From assembly GCA_021521415.1 (NCBI GenBank), contig JAIQDT010000304.1, positions 558,001-622,000 of the forward strand: DNA of 64,000 bases. Reading direction: 5' to 3'. Below are positions 11,047 through 21,223 of the stretch, piece after piece. The notes below the pieces were generated by a model, which ran no database searches, had not been told where the DNA came from, and worked only from the letters and a program-made list of their open reading frames with translations. Each line of letters begins with the position of its first letter. Position 1 is the stretch's first letter. The position numbers were made by a program, and so were the translations under genes. This stretch comes from Bidens hawaiensis. Taxonomy: Eukaryota; Streptophyta; Magnoliopsida; Asterales; Asteraceae.

Positions 11047-11663
11047 CGCCGTTTGAAGCTCTTTACGGTCGCAAGTGTCGCTCACCCTTGTGTTGGTCCG
11101 AGACCGGGGATTCACAGATCATCGGCCCGGAACTAATACAGGAAACAACCGATCAAATCGCTATCATTCAACAGCGACTCAAAGACGCCCGTTGTCGGCA
11201 TAAGTACTACGCAGACAAACGACGCAAGCCACTCGAGTTTCAAGTTGGTGACCGTGTTCTGCTGAAAGTTTCCCCCTGGAAGGGCGTAGTCCGTTTCGGG
11301 AAGAAGGGAAAGTTCGCTCCTAGGTATGTTGGACCATTCAAAATCCTTGAAAGGATCGGACCAGTTGCCTATCGTCTTGAGCTGCCGCCGAAACTCGGTA
11401 GAGTTCACAATGTTTTTCATGTTTCGCAGTTAAAGAAGTGTCTTGTTGACGAGGCCCTTCTCATTCCCGTCGACGAGGTTCGAATTAACGACAATCTGCT
11501 TTTTGTTGAAGAACCCGTCGAAATCTTGGATCGCGAGGTCAAGAAGACCAAGCGTAGCCGCATACCGCTTGTGAATGTTCGATGGAATAACAAACGCGGA
11601 CCCGAGTTTACATGGGAACGCGAAGATCAAATGAAGGAGAAATACCCTCATCTGTTCTCTTAG
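11043..11663 (+). CDS. Integrase C-terminus with chromodomain-like tail (continuation of gag-pol)
   Basis: This 206-codon frame begins [15 protein letters not shown], the conserved sequence that directly follows the DDE core in gypsy integrases, so it is the downstream part of the polyprotein and not a separate gene. It contains the [10 protein letters not shown] and [12 protein letters not shown] motifs of the GPY/F region. A C-terminal segment ([10 protein letters not shown] to [17 protein letters not shown], about residues 157-205) looks like the degenerate chromodomain of plant chromoviruses. It overlaps the previous frame by 4 nt. Whether the shift is a mutation, an assembly error in an A run or a used frameshift cannot be told here; a mutation is most likely. 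Confidence 0.92.
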   Translation: MTPFEALYGRKCRSPLCWSETGDSQIIGPELIQETTDQIAIIQQRLKDARCRHKYYADKRRKPLEFQVGDRVLLKVSPWKGVVRFGKKGKFAPRYVGPFKILERIGPVAYRLELPPKLGRVHNVFHVSQLKKCLVDEALLIPVDEVRINDNLLFVEEPVEILDREVKKTKRSRIPLVNVRWNNKRGPEFTWEREDQMKEKYPHLFS

Positions 11664-12099
11664 TCTCTATTCTTGTAATCTATTGTCTAGAAGTCAATAT
11701 AACATTTGCAGCATGTATCAAATAATTGTGTTATTCAATGAATATCGTGTTGCCTTATTATGCTTATAAGTATTCTTTTATTTGCATCCACAAATTTGGC
11801 TACTCAGGGCTCATGCTGGGAGCACAAGTCATATCTACTCAATCATATGAATTTTGGGGAAATTTATACATTATTTAAGCCAAAAATTTGTCATTCATTC
11901 TTGCATTCATGGAGCAAGGTTGTGTGTATGTGTGTGGTGTCGTGTCAAATTTTCTAGCCGCACACAATAGAGCTTATACATTGATACAAGGTGAGCTCGT
12001 AATTATAGTCCGGAATATAATTACATCAAGGTCACAGGTGTATACGTGTATAAGCAATATGCTATTGTGTAACTAGAAGTCGTGAACTCAAGGTTCGTG

Positions 12100-12191
12100 T
12101 AGAGAAATATTCGACAAAGGTTGAAGAAGTGGTGGGTTAGCCGCTGGTACACCCTATATATAAACCTCTTCGGCACGAGTTGAATATGTCT
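12100..12191 (+). repeat. 3'UTR TATA-loop hairpin, copy 1
   Basis: The loop AGTGGTGGGTTAGCCGCTGG... to ...CTATATATAAACC sits between GGTTGAAGA and TCTTCGGC (pairing with two G-T pairs). An outer ATATTC (12107-12112) pairs with GAATAT (12182-12187). Confidence 0.75.
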
Positions 12192-12267
12192 GAAGCGAAA
12201 CCTGGAATTAGGGACTTATAGTTAGCGTGGCAGCTGTGAGACATTGAATTCAAGAATTACCGAGGGT

Positions 12268-12350
12268 AATATTCGCGGAAGATTGAAGGAGTGGTGGGTT
12301 AGCCGCTGGTACACCCTATATATAAACCCCTTCAATCCGAAATGAATATG
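12268..12350 (+). repeat. 3'UTR TATA-loop hairpin, copy 2
   Basis: The same 39-nt loop lies between perfect 9-bp arms GATTGAAGG and CCTTCAATC, with an outer ATATTC/GAATAT pair beyond a short internal loop. Confidence 0.8.
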
Positions 12351-12430
12351 TCTGATGTAAAGCTTGAGGATGATGCCTTGTAGTGGAAAATAGTGTGTCG
12401 TCCTGTGTGTCATTGATCTAATAGGAGTCG

Positions 12431-12525
12431 AAGGAAACACCCAAGTAAGGTTGAAGGAGTGGTGGGTTAGCCGCTGGTACACCCTATATATAAGCCCCTT
12501 CGGCTTGATTTGGGTGGTGCCTGAG
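12431..12525 (+). repeat. 3'UTR TATA-loop hairpin, copy 3
   Basis: The same loop (last residues AAGCC) lies between GGTTGAAGG and CCTTCGGCT. The outer arm here is CACCCAA pairing with TTGGGTG, different from ATATTC/GAATAT in copies 1 and 2 but again complementary. Confidence 0.75.
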
Positions 12526-12628
12526 ACGAATATTAGAAGTGGTGGCGCATAGTGGTCATCATGGGATCATGTAATCTTAATCATCGATGCATCAAGTATA
12601 CTAAAAAGCTAAATTTCGGGACGAAATT

Positions 12629-12909
12629 TGTAACATCCGGCCCCTCGCACCACCAATATTGTCCGCTCTGCCCACGAAGAGCTCACGGATTTGTTTTTGG
12701 TTGCCCAAAACGCGTTGGTGATTGAAGAGGCAGGACATTACTTATGAACCAGTGATCTCTCTTGTCCACGGCCGATGTGGGATAGCCTAAGAGTGGGACA
12801 ATGTTGTGTTTGCCAAGGGTGTTACAGACAACCCCCCTTTGGACTCATCGTCCTCGATGAGGCGTGTCCCAACATCCCGAACGGCACAAGAGTGGCTCTG
12901 ATACCAATC
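12629..12909 (-). mobile_element. TRIM-like fragment: short LTR, PPT, tiny interior, PBS
   Basis: Read on the minus strand, 12909-12893 carries GATTGGTATCAGAGCCA (PBS). Then come about 50 nt, then CCAAAGGGGGGTTGTC (PPT, about 12827-12842), then a 198-bp TG...CA sequence (12826-12629) starting TGTAACACCC and ending GGATGTTACA. This order (PBS, tiny non-coding interior, PPT, short LTR) is that of a terminal-repeat retrotransposon in miniature. TCCCACATCGG inside the short LTR is common in such plant LTRs. Its own 5' LTR is missing: LTR-A is joined directly at the PBS. AAATT at 12624-12628 flanks the short LTR, and AATTT at 4073-4077 flanks the fold-back, so these may be its split TSD. Confidence 0.7.
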
Positions 12910-15144
12910 TGTCACACCCCGGTCGTAATGGCGGAAAACCGAGGCGTGGCGACTAGGTCGTGATTGATTGAGCACAATAGTATAAAAGTCTAAATGCATA
13001 AACATAACCAAACTGTCAAATATTACATCATCCAGGTAACATGAAACAAATTGTTTTAATACAAAATATCAAGTTTCCAAACAACTCCTAGCCTAGCCTT
13101 CATCTCTCTAAGGCCTCTATCAGCTATTAGCTACTTCCTGCTTCATTTCCTGAAAACATGTAATAAAACGTCAACTACAAAAAGTAGATGAGTGAATTCA
13201 TAGGTTAACTAATACTGTAGTGATAAGCCCTACACAAGCATACTAGGCTAAGTTGTAGGGGTTTATATATAGGGTGTACCATCGGCTAACCCACCACTCC
13301 TACAACTTATCCTACTATGCTTGGTATGCTTATCATCTCAACTGAATCTGCAAGAGTTTCGTATAAAGATTTCAATTATTGTTTCCATGCATGCAGGAGG
13401 AAACGGTATCAAGGATATATGTATAAGATACCCAAGAATCATATGTAACCATGCCATGATGAAAAATGATAATGATGCATAATGATCACACAAGACCTGA
13501 CATCGACCCCACACAAGACCACACTATGCTACTTGATTTCCTTGATGGTAACCCAAATCGATCACTTTGGGTACCATGAGAGAATTCTAAAGCATACTTT
13601 AGTATCTCTTGGATTTCCTAATCGATCACTTAGGAGATCCTTCGGATCCTTAATCGAACACTTAAGAGATCCTTCGGATTCTTAATCGAACACTTAAGAA
13701 CCCCATAGGTCACGTGTATTCTAAATCGATCACTTTAGAATCCCACATCTAGTGACGGCCTGTCTACCAATCGACCACTTGGAGATCAAACCTATGCACT
13801 ATTGTGACCTATATTGCCACTGTTCACACGATCACAAGACTGACCAATGAATAATGTGTTTTCATGATAAAGTATAACGGGTACATGACTTTGATTTCCA
13901 AACGTCCAATGTTCCCTAAACGCTGAGTGATTCCCATATTTACTCCTGAATATTTGATTATGCATACACAACTTCCGAGAAAGTTAAGGTACGCGTAACC
14001 TGCCATGATTACTTGTTTTCCCAATGTTCATTGTTTGCAAAAGATTTGTCAAGTGTTTATGATAAGTAATGTTTGAATAAATGTGTTTTGTCAAAACGTG
14101 TACATTTACCATGTTTTCACCCCCAATGATTTGAAAGGCTTTAAAAGAAAAATGGGGGCTATGAACTCACCTTGTTGACTAGGTGTGGTTGCTAGGGCGG
14201 TCGGGTGCTGTCAAACGTCGATCCTCTAAGTCTAGACAAGGACATAATAAGTTAACAACGCAGTTTAAGTCTAAGAGTGTAAGCCTTACACGATCTCGAG
14301 CAAAAACTAGGTTTTAAAGACGAAACAGCTTGGTTCTGACCTGATTCGATCGAATAGGAACACATTCGATCGAATCGAAACACATTCGATCGAATAGACA
14401 CTCATTCGATCGAATAGACAGACGTTCGATCGAATAGACACTCATTCGATCGAATGAGTTGGAGACCATTCGGTTGCTTTCCTATTCGGTCGACTGGACT
14501 GGTTCGATCGACACATTCGATCGAATGAACTGATTCGATCGACTGGTTCGATCGACTGGACTGATTCGATCGACTGGTTCGATCGAATGAGTCTGATTCG
14601 ACTCCTTCAAGCTGGGCGACGGAGATACCCACGGGTTTTCCAGATTTTCCAGATTTTTGACCCAAAATCGAAGTTTTTGACATGGAAATGCTCGGGATTG
14701 AAAGGGGTATCGATTCCTAGTACTTTTAAACACAAAAGCTTGCATTTTGACACCAAAAATGACGGTTTTTGACCAAGAACACACTTGACACAAAAGTCGG
14801 AGTTTTTGCTCGATTCGGGGCGGGTTTTGGTTGTAAAAACGTATGATTTTCAAGAAGATCTTACCGACAACAACGATAAACAGATTGGTGGACTCGAATC
14901 TTAGATTGGATGACTTTCTCTCACTACTCTCTCTCTAGAAGTGGGAGTGTTTGGGTGGGAAGTGTTGGTGGAAATGAAAGAGATGGTGTAAGAATACTTG
15001 ATTTTCCGCTTAAATACTCGGGTGACTCGGGTTCGGGTTTAGGCTACCGACGGGTCAAGACTAGTCGAGTTCATAAGTTTTTAAACAAACTAAAACTTTT
15101 TCAGCAAAACTTTTATAAACCATTTTCCGAATAATTATTTAAAA

Positions 15145-15177
<33 letters not shown>

Positions 15178-15375
15178 AGAACATTTTATTTTTCAAAAGC
15201 ATAAAAATTAATATTTTCCAGGCGTAAATGTCGTTTTATAAAATAAACATTTCAAATGATAAAAGCAGATTTCTCCAATGATATGGGTTCCGAACTTATC
15301 GTCCAGAACCCCAAAGTGTATAGTTTCCGATGATTCCTTGATTTTTGTCTACCAGTCAAATTCCAGGGCGTTACA
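12910..15375 (-). repeat. LTR-A, full, minus orientation (5' LTR of composite element A)
   Basis: It matches 1589-4054 over its full 2,466 bp, including the T27 run (15147-15173). Differences I noticed are GCATAC instead of GCGTAC near 13574 and GACGGCC instead of GACGACC near 13755. It contains the TATA hairpin (13221-13335), the small hairpins and the palindrome array (14344-14591). The right end GGGCGTTACA abuts the TSD TGTAC. Confidence 0.93.
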
Positions 15376-16431
15376 TGTACTTATTGAAGTCACACACGAT
15401 TCACAAACGAAACACGAAACACATTGTGTGCATAGGTATTATGTGCCGAGTCTAGAGACTCGATAATAGTTCCGACACTTAGAAAAATCTCTTTGTTGTT
15501 ATAGAATGCTAGAGAGAGTTTTTCTGTGACGCGCATCCTTTGGTGATTTATTTTGGGAATTCTTGGCAAACAGTGAGTTCACTTACCCGTTTTTAAACTG
15601 TTTTCAAACGCTTTTCACTTGGGGGAGATAACATACTCCGAAAACGCATTTAAGATGTTGTTAATATAGTTTATATATCACTTGTAAAGACTAAGTGGCA
15701 AACGCAATAACTAAAGTCCTTCATTCACATCGAACCGTTTAATATTGGATAATAGCGAGTCATTGTTGAGTAGTACTACTGGGTTTGACAAACCCCACCC
15801 AACGCTAAACTCGACTGGAGGTCGAGTGGGTGTAATCTTGGCTAAACACATACCATGGTCGGGATAGACCTGGTGGCAAGGCAAATGATAAACAGTCAGC
15901 TTCGGTATCGAACACTTAGTAATATTTGTTTTATAGGCTAGCTACCTATAGATATATAATTGATTTAACACTATCTGGTAACGCAAAACCCTGAACGTAA
16001 AACGCTAAACGCAAAACGCTGAACGCAAAACGCTGAACGCAAAACGCTAAACGCGAAACGCTGAACGCAAAACGCTAAACTCCAAAATGTTGAACGCAAA
16101 ACGCTAAACGCTTTATTTTATACAAACTTGTGAACTCACCAACCCCGTGTTGACACTTTTAGTAAGTTATTCTCTGGTAGCCGAGGCGGGCACGCGGTTT
16201 AGGATCATGCATTGCTTGTAACACTTTTAATTATGCAAACTTATTTTAAGCTGTTATCATTGGGTTTTTATGTCGTCCTGCGTGACGCAACATTGGTTTC
16301 AATGGTTTTACGATTCCGCACTTATTTTCATTTAAACGTTTTTATAGTTTAATTATAACTAATGATTCCGATCCTGTTTGTTCACACCCTCTGACGGTAA
16401 AACTCCGTTAGTGGATTTTGAGGGTGTGACA
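15376..16431 (+). repeat. LTR-B copy 1, 3' portion
   Basis: It begins with the second TGTAC of the target duplication and continues the alignment to LTR-B copy 2 (61090-62100), ending in GGGTGTGACA. It is followed directly by copia sequence starting TTCATGATG. No PBS follows, so this is either a solo LTR or the 3' LTR of an element whose body lies left of the window. It is non-coding; the only notable content is an AACGCAAAACGCT repeat at 15979-16110. Confidence 0.9.
15979..16110 (+). repeat. AACGCAAAACGCT minisatellite in LTR-B
   Basis: About nine degenerate copies of a 14-bp unit (AACGCAAAACGCTG/A) are present. The matching position in copy 2 (61687-61760) has about five, so the tract is unstable in length. 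Confidence 0.85.
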
Positions 16432-16567
16432 TTCATGATGCAACTTCTAATTTGATCATTGAGGAACTTGATCTCAATGACACAAATCTTGATTCTAATG
16501 TGTCTACATATTTAATTGTGCAAACTTCCTTTGTTGGAAGAAATCATCCAAATGAAAAGAAAAAATT
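16432..16567 (+). repeat. Copia array, tail of a unit cut by LTR-B
   Basis: This is the last 136 bp of a unit (the spacer before the junction), matching 18111-18246. It shows that the array once extended further left. Confidence 0.9.
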
Positions 16568-18246
16568 GTGAACTCAATTGAAAATGTACTGGAAATGCTT
16601 CATATGGATCTCTTTGATCCGGTGAGTGTTCCTAGTATAGGAAAGAAGAGGTATTTCTTAGTGATTATTGATGATTTTTCAAGATACACTTCGTTTTATT
16701 TTCTGAACTCCAAAGATGATGCTGCTGAATTGATCAAGAGTTGTGTTACAAGGATGGAAAACCAATTGGATGTTATGGTGAAAGTGATGAGAAGTGAAAA
16801 TAGGACTGAGTTCAACAATGGGGTAATGACTAAATTCTGTCTTGCAAAGGGAGTTCTTCAACAATCCAGAGCTCCTAGAACTCCTGAACAAAATGGTGTA
16901 GCTGAAAGAAGAAATAGAACACTCACTGAAGCTGCAAGGACCATGTTAGCAGATGCTTACTTGCCTGTTACTTTTTCGGCAGAAGCAATCAACACTGCCT
17001 TCTATATTCAGTACAGGTTCTTCACAACAAAAGCCAAGACAAGACTCCTTATGAGATTTTGTTCAAAAGAAAGCCCTACATCAAGTTTCTCAAACCTTTT
17101 AGATGCAAGTGTTCTTTACCAAATACTAAAGACTACTTGACCAAGTTTCCATCAAAATCTTTAGACTGCTTCTTTGTTGGATACTCCACACACTCAAAGG
17201 CTTACAGAGTATATGTGAAGGATCACTTGAGTGTGATTGAAACTTCAGATGTGATATTCAATGGAAACCATTTCAATAAAGTTGATGGAGCATCCTGGTT
17301 ATTTTACCATGAGAAGTTAATCAAGTCTTTCAATATTTCTACTGAAAACTTTGATAAAACTTTCTATAGAACAAGTGTCCATGGAGAAAAGTCAGATAAA
17401 AAGATTGACCTGGACAAGTTGTGGTCAAAGGTTGCAAACAAAAATGATGAAAATTCCTTTAATAAGACTGCTTCTGATCATGAAGAAGATGATGAACAAA
17501 ATGACAATCTTGAGCAATCACCTGTTCAAGAACAACCTATCATGAATGATGAGCAAACAAATACTCCACACACTCATAGGCTTACAGAGTGTATGTGAAG
17601 GATCACTTGAGTGTGATTGAAACTTCTGATGTGATATTCAATGGAAACCAGTTCAATAAAGTTGATGGAGCATCCTGGTTATTTTATCTTGAGAAGTTAA
17701 TCAAGTCTTTCAAATTTATACTGAAAACTTTGATAAAACTTTCTATAGAAAAAGTGTCCAAGGAGAAAAGTCAGATAAAAAGATTGACCTGGACAAGTTG
17801 TGGTCAAAGGTTGCAAATAAAAATGATGAAAATTCCTTTAACAAGACTGCTTCTAATCATGAAGAAGATGATGAACAAAATGACAATCTTGAGCAATCAC
17901 CTGTTCAAGAACAACCTATCATGAATGATGAGCAAACAAATGATCAAAATGATCAAGAGCAAACTGTCAACATTGAAGGGCAACCTGATGACTTGTTTGT
18001 TCAATATCAAAATGAAAGACAACCAGACTTTGAAACTTTGTTTCAAAGTTTGAATATTGGAAAAAATGTTGCTTCATCTTCACAATAGTTTGCTGAAGAT
18101 TCAACCAAATTTCATGATGCAACTTCTAATTTGATCATTGAGGAACTTGATCTCAATGACACAAATCTTGATTCTAATGTGTCTACAGATTTAATTGTGC
18201 AAACTTCCTTTGTTGGAAGGAATCATCCAAATGAAAAGAAAAAATT
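16568..18246 (+). repeat. Copia array unit 1 (long type, 1,679 bp)
   Basis: Integrase core MLHMDLFDPV to VAERRNRTL is readable. The second catalytic Asp is Glu (RSENRTEF), and a shared 1-nt deletion (GGG to GG near 17017) shifts the frame. A 380-bp internal duplication, 17182-17561 and 17562-17941, makes this the long type. Confidence 0.9.
17182..17941 (+). repeat. 380-bp internal tandem duplication (defines long units; example in unit 1)
   Basis: The segment from TACTCCACACACTCA to GAGCAAACAAA occurs twice in a row (17182-17561 and 17562-17941). The same duplication with the same junction (AACAAATACTCC) is found in units 3, 5, 7, 9, 10, 12 and 14. Confidence 0.9.
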
Positions 18247-19545
18247 GTGAACTCAATTGAAAATGTACTGGAAATGCTTCATATGGATCTCTTTGGTCCG
18301 GTGAGTGTTCCTAGTATAGGAAAGAAGAGGTATTTGTTTCTGATTATTGACGATTTTTCAAGATACACTTCGTTTTATTTTCTGAACTCCGAAGATGATG
18401 CTGCTGAATTGATCAAGAGTTGTGTTACAAGGATGGAAAACCAATTGGATGTTATGGTGAAAGTGATGAGAAGTGACAACAGGACTGAGTTCAACAATGG
18501 GGTAATGACTGAATTCTGCCTTGCAAAGGGAGTTCTTTAACAATTCAGAGCTCCTAGAACTCCTGAATAAAATGGTGTAGCAGAAAGAAGAAACAGAACA
18601 CTGACTGAAGCTGCAAGGACCATGTTAGCAGATGCTTAATTGCCTGTTACTTTTTGGGAAAAAGCAATCAACACTGCCTTTAATGTTCAATAAAGGTTTT
18701 TCTCAACAAAAGCCAAGACAAGACACCTTATGAGATTTTGTTCAAAAGAAAGCCCTACATCAAGTTTCTTAAGCCTTTTAGATGCAAGTGCTCATTACCG
18801 AATACTAAAGACTACTTGAACAAGTTTCCGTCAAAATCTTTAGACTGCTTCTTTGTTGGATACTCCACACACTCAAAGGCTTACAAAGTATATGTGAAGG
18901 ATCACTTGAGTGTGATTGAATCTTCTGATGTGATATTCAATGGAAACCAGTTCAATAAAGTTGATTGAGCATCCTGGTTATTTTATCTTGAGAAGTTAAT
19001 CAAGTCTTTCAAATTTATACTGAAAACTTTGATAAAACTGTCTATAGAACAAGTGTTTAAGGAGAAAAGTCAGATAAAAAGATTGACCTTGACAATTTGT
19101 GGTCAAAGGTTGCCAACAGAAATGATGAAAATTCCTTTAACAAGACTGCTTCTGATCATGAAGAAGATGATGAACAAAATGACAATCTTGAGCAATCACC
19201 TGTTCAAGAACAACCTATCATGAATGATGAGCAAACAAATGATCAAAATGATCAACAGCAAACTGTCAACTTTGAAGGGCAACATGATGACTTGTTTGTT
19301 CAATATCAAAATGAAAGACAACCAGACTTTGAAACTTTGTTTCAAAGTTTGAATATTGGAAAAAATGTTGCTTCATCTTCACAATAGTTTGCTGAAGACT
19401 CAACCAAATTTCATGATGCAACTTCTAATTTGATAATTGAGGAACTTGATCTCAATGACACAAATCTTGATTCTAATGTGTCTACAGATTTAATTGTGCA
19501 AACTTCCTTTGTTGGAAGAAATCATCCAAATGAAAAGAAAAAATT
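18247..19545 (+). repeat. Copia array unit 2 (short type, 1,299 bp)
   Basis: It keeps the MDLFGPV spelling and RSDNRTEF. Stops fall at 18538, 18568 and near 18637, so it is the most damaged short unit. It has no 380-bp duplication. Confidence 0.9.
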
Positions 19546-21223
19546 GTGAACTCAATTGAAAATGTACTGTAAATGCTTCATATGGATCTCTTTGATCCGG
19601 TGAGTGTTCCTAGTATAGGAAAGAAGAGGTATTTCTTAGTGATTATTGATGATTTTTCAAGATACACTTCGTTTTATTTTCTGAACTCCAAAGATGATGC
19701 TGCTGAATTGATCAAGAGTTGTGTTACAAGGATGGAAAACCAATTGGATGTTATGGTGAAAGTGATGAGAAGTGAAAATGGGACTGAGTTCAACAATGGG
19801 GTAATGACTAAATTCTGTCTTGCAAAGGGATTTCTTCAACAATTCAGAGCTCCTAGAACTCCTGAACAAAATGGTGTAGCTGAAAGAAGAAATAGAACAC
19901 TCACTGAAACTGCAAGGACCATGTTAGCAGATGCTTACTTGCCTGTTACTTTTTGGGCAGAAGCAATCAATACTGCCTTCTATATTCAGTACAGGTTCTT
20001 CACAACAAAAGCCAAGACAAGACTCCTTATGAGATTTTGTTCAAAAGAAAGCCCTACATCAAGTTTCTCAAACCTTTTAGATGAAAGTGTTCTTTACCAA
20101 ATACTAAAGACTACTTGGCCAACTTTCCATCAAAATCTTTAGACTGCTTCTTTGTTGGATACTCCACACACTCAAAGGCTTACAGAGTATATGTGAAGGA
20201 TCACTTGAGTGTGATTGAAACTTCTGATGTGATATTCAATGGAAACAATTTCAATAAAGTTGATGGAGCATCCTAGTTATTTTATCTTGAGAAGTTAATC
20301 AAGTCTTTCAATATTTTTACTGAAAACTTTGATAATACTTTCTATAGAACAAGTGTCCATGGAGAAAAGTCAGATAAAAAGATTGACTTGGACAAGTTGT
20401 GGTCAAAGGTTGCAAACAAAATGATGAAAATTCCTATAATAAGACTGCTTCTGATCATGAAGAAGATGATGAACAAAATGACAATCTTGAGCAATCACCT
20501 GTTCAAGAACAACCTATCATGAATGATGAGCAAACAAATACTCCACACACTCAAAGGCTTACAGAGTATATGTGAAGGATCACTTGAGTGTGATTGAAAC
20601 TTCTGATGTGATATTCAATGGAAACCAGTTCAATAAAGTTGATGGAGCATCCTGGTTATTTTATCTTGAGAAGTTAATCATGTCTTTCTAATTTATACTG
20701 AAAACTTTGATAAAACTTTCTATAGAACAAGTGTCCAAGGAGAAAAGTCAGATAAAAAGATTGACCTGGACAATTTGTGGTCAAAGGTTGCAAACAAAAA
20801 TGATGAAAATTCCTTTAACAAGACTACTTCTAATCATGAAGAAGATGATGAACAAAATGACAATCTTGAGCAATCACCTGTTCAAGAACAACCTATCATG
20901 AATGATGAGCAAACAAATGATCAAAATGATCAAGAGCAAACTGTCAACATTGAAGGGCAACCTGATGAATTGTTTGTTCAATATCAAAATGAAAGACAAC
21001 CAGACATTGAAACTTTGTTTCAAAGTTTGGATATTGGAAAAAATGTTACTTCATCTTCACAATAGTTTACTAAAGACTCAACTAAATTTCATGATGCAAC
21101 TTCTAATTTGATCATTGAGGAACTTGATCTCAATGACACAAATCTTGATTCTAATGTGTCTACAGATTTAATTATGCAAACTTACTTTGTTGGAAAAAAT
21201 CATCCAAATGAAAAGAAAAAATT
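19546..21223 (+). repeat. Copia array unit 3 (long type, 1,678 bp)
   Basis: A stop lies just after the start of the unit (GTACTGTAA). Integrase is otherwise readable from 19573 with RSENGTEF. The internal 380-bp duplication is present, with stops in both halves. Confidence 0.9.

Larger units (their letters stand above)
11664..12628 (+). other. 3'UTR of the internal gypsy sequence, with three TATA hairpins
   Basis: About 965 bp without a protein-coding frame. It contains three copies of the LTR-A TATA-loop hairpin and ends in AAATTTCGGGACGAAATT (12611-12628), the conserved near-palindrome found before the PPT of this gypsy group. The PPT and 3' LTR that should follow are replaced by TRIM-like sequence. 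Confidence 0.8.
1589..15375 (-). mobile_element. Composite Ty3/gypsy element A (rearranged, very recent insertion)
   Basis: The two outer LTRs (1589-4054 and 12910-15375) are each 2,466 bp, in the same minus orientation, and flanked by the TSD TGTAC. I noticed only two substitutions between them (near 2273 and 2436), so the insertion is young. On the minus strand a PBS follows the 5' LTR (12893-12909) and a PPT precedes the 3' LTR (4055-4077), so the outer frame is a proper element. The inside is not: gag-pol lies on the plus strand behind its own PBS, a fold-back of partial LTRs sits at 4078-6973, and a TRIM-like fragment sits at 12629-12909. The coding part is of the chromovirus (Tekay/Del-like) type. 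Because the TSD is intact, the rearrangement probably happened in the cDNA or in a parent copy, not after insertion; that is inference. Confidence 0.88.

Noticed and set aside
12629..12826. Independent solo TRIM LTR with its own target duplication
   Set aside because: AAATT is present on one side only (GACAA on the other), and a PPT and PBS follow on the minus strand, so it fits better as the 3' LTR of a broken TRIM.
15278..15466. 62-codon frame across the element A/LTR-B border
   Set aside because: It spans the insertion junction, so it cannot be a conserved gene.
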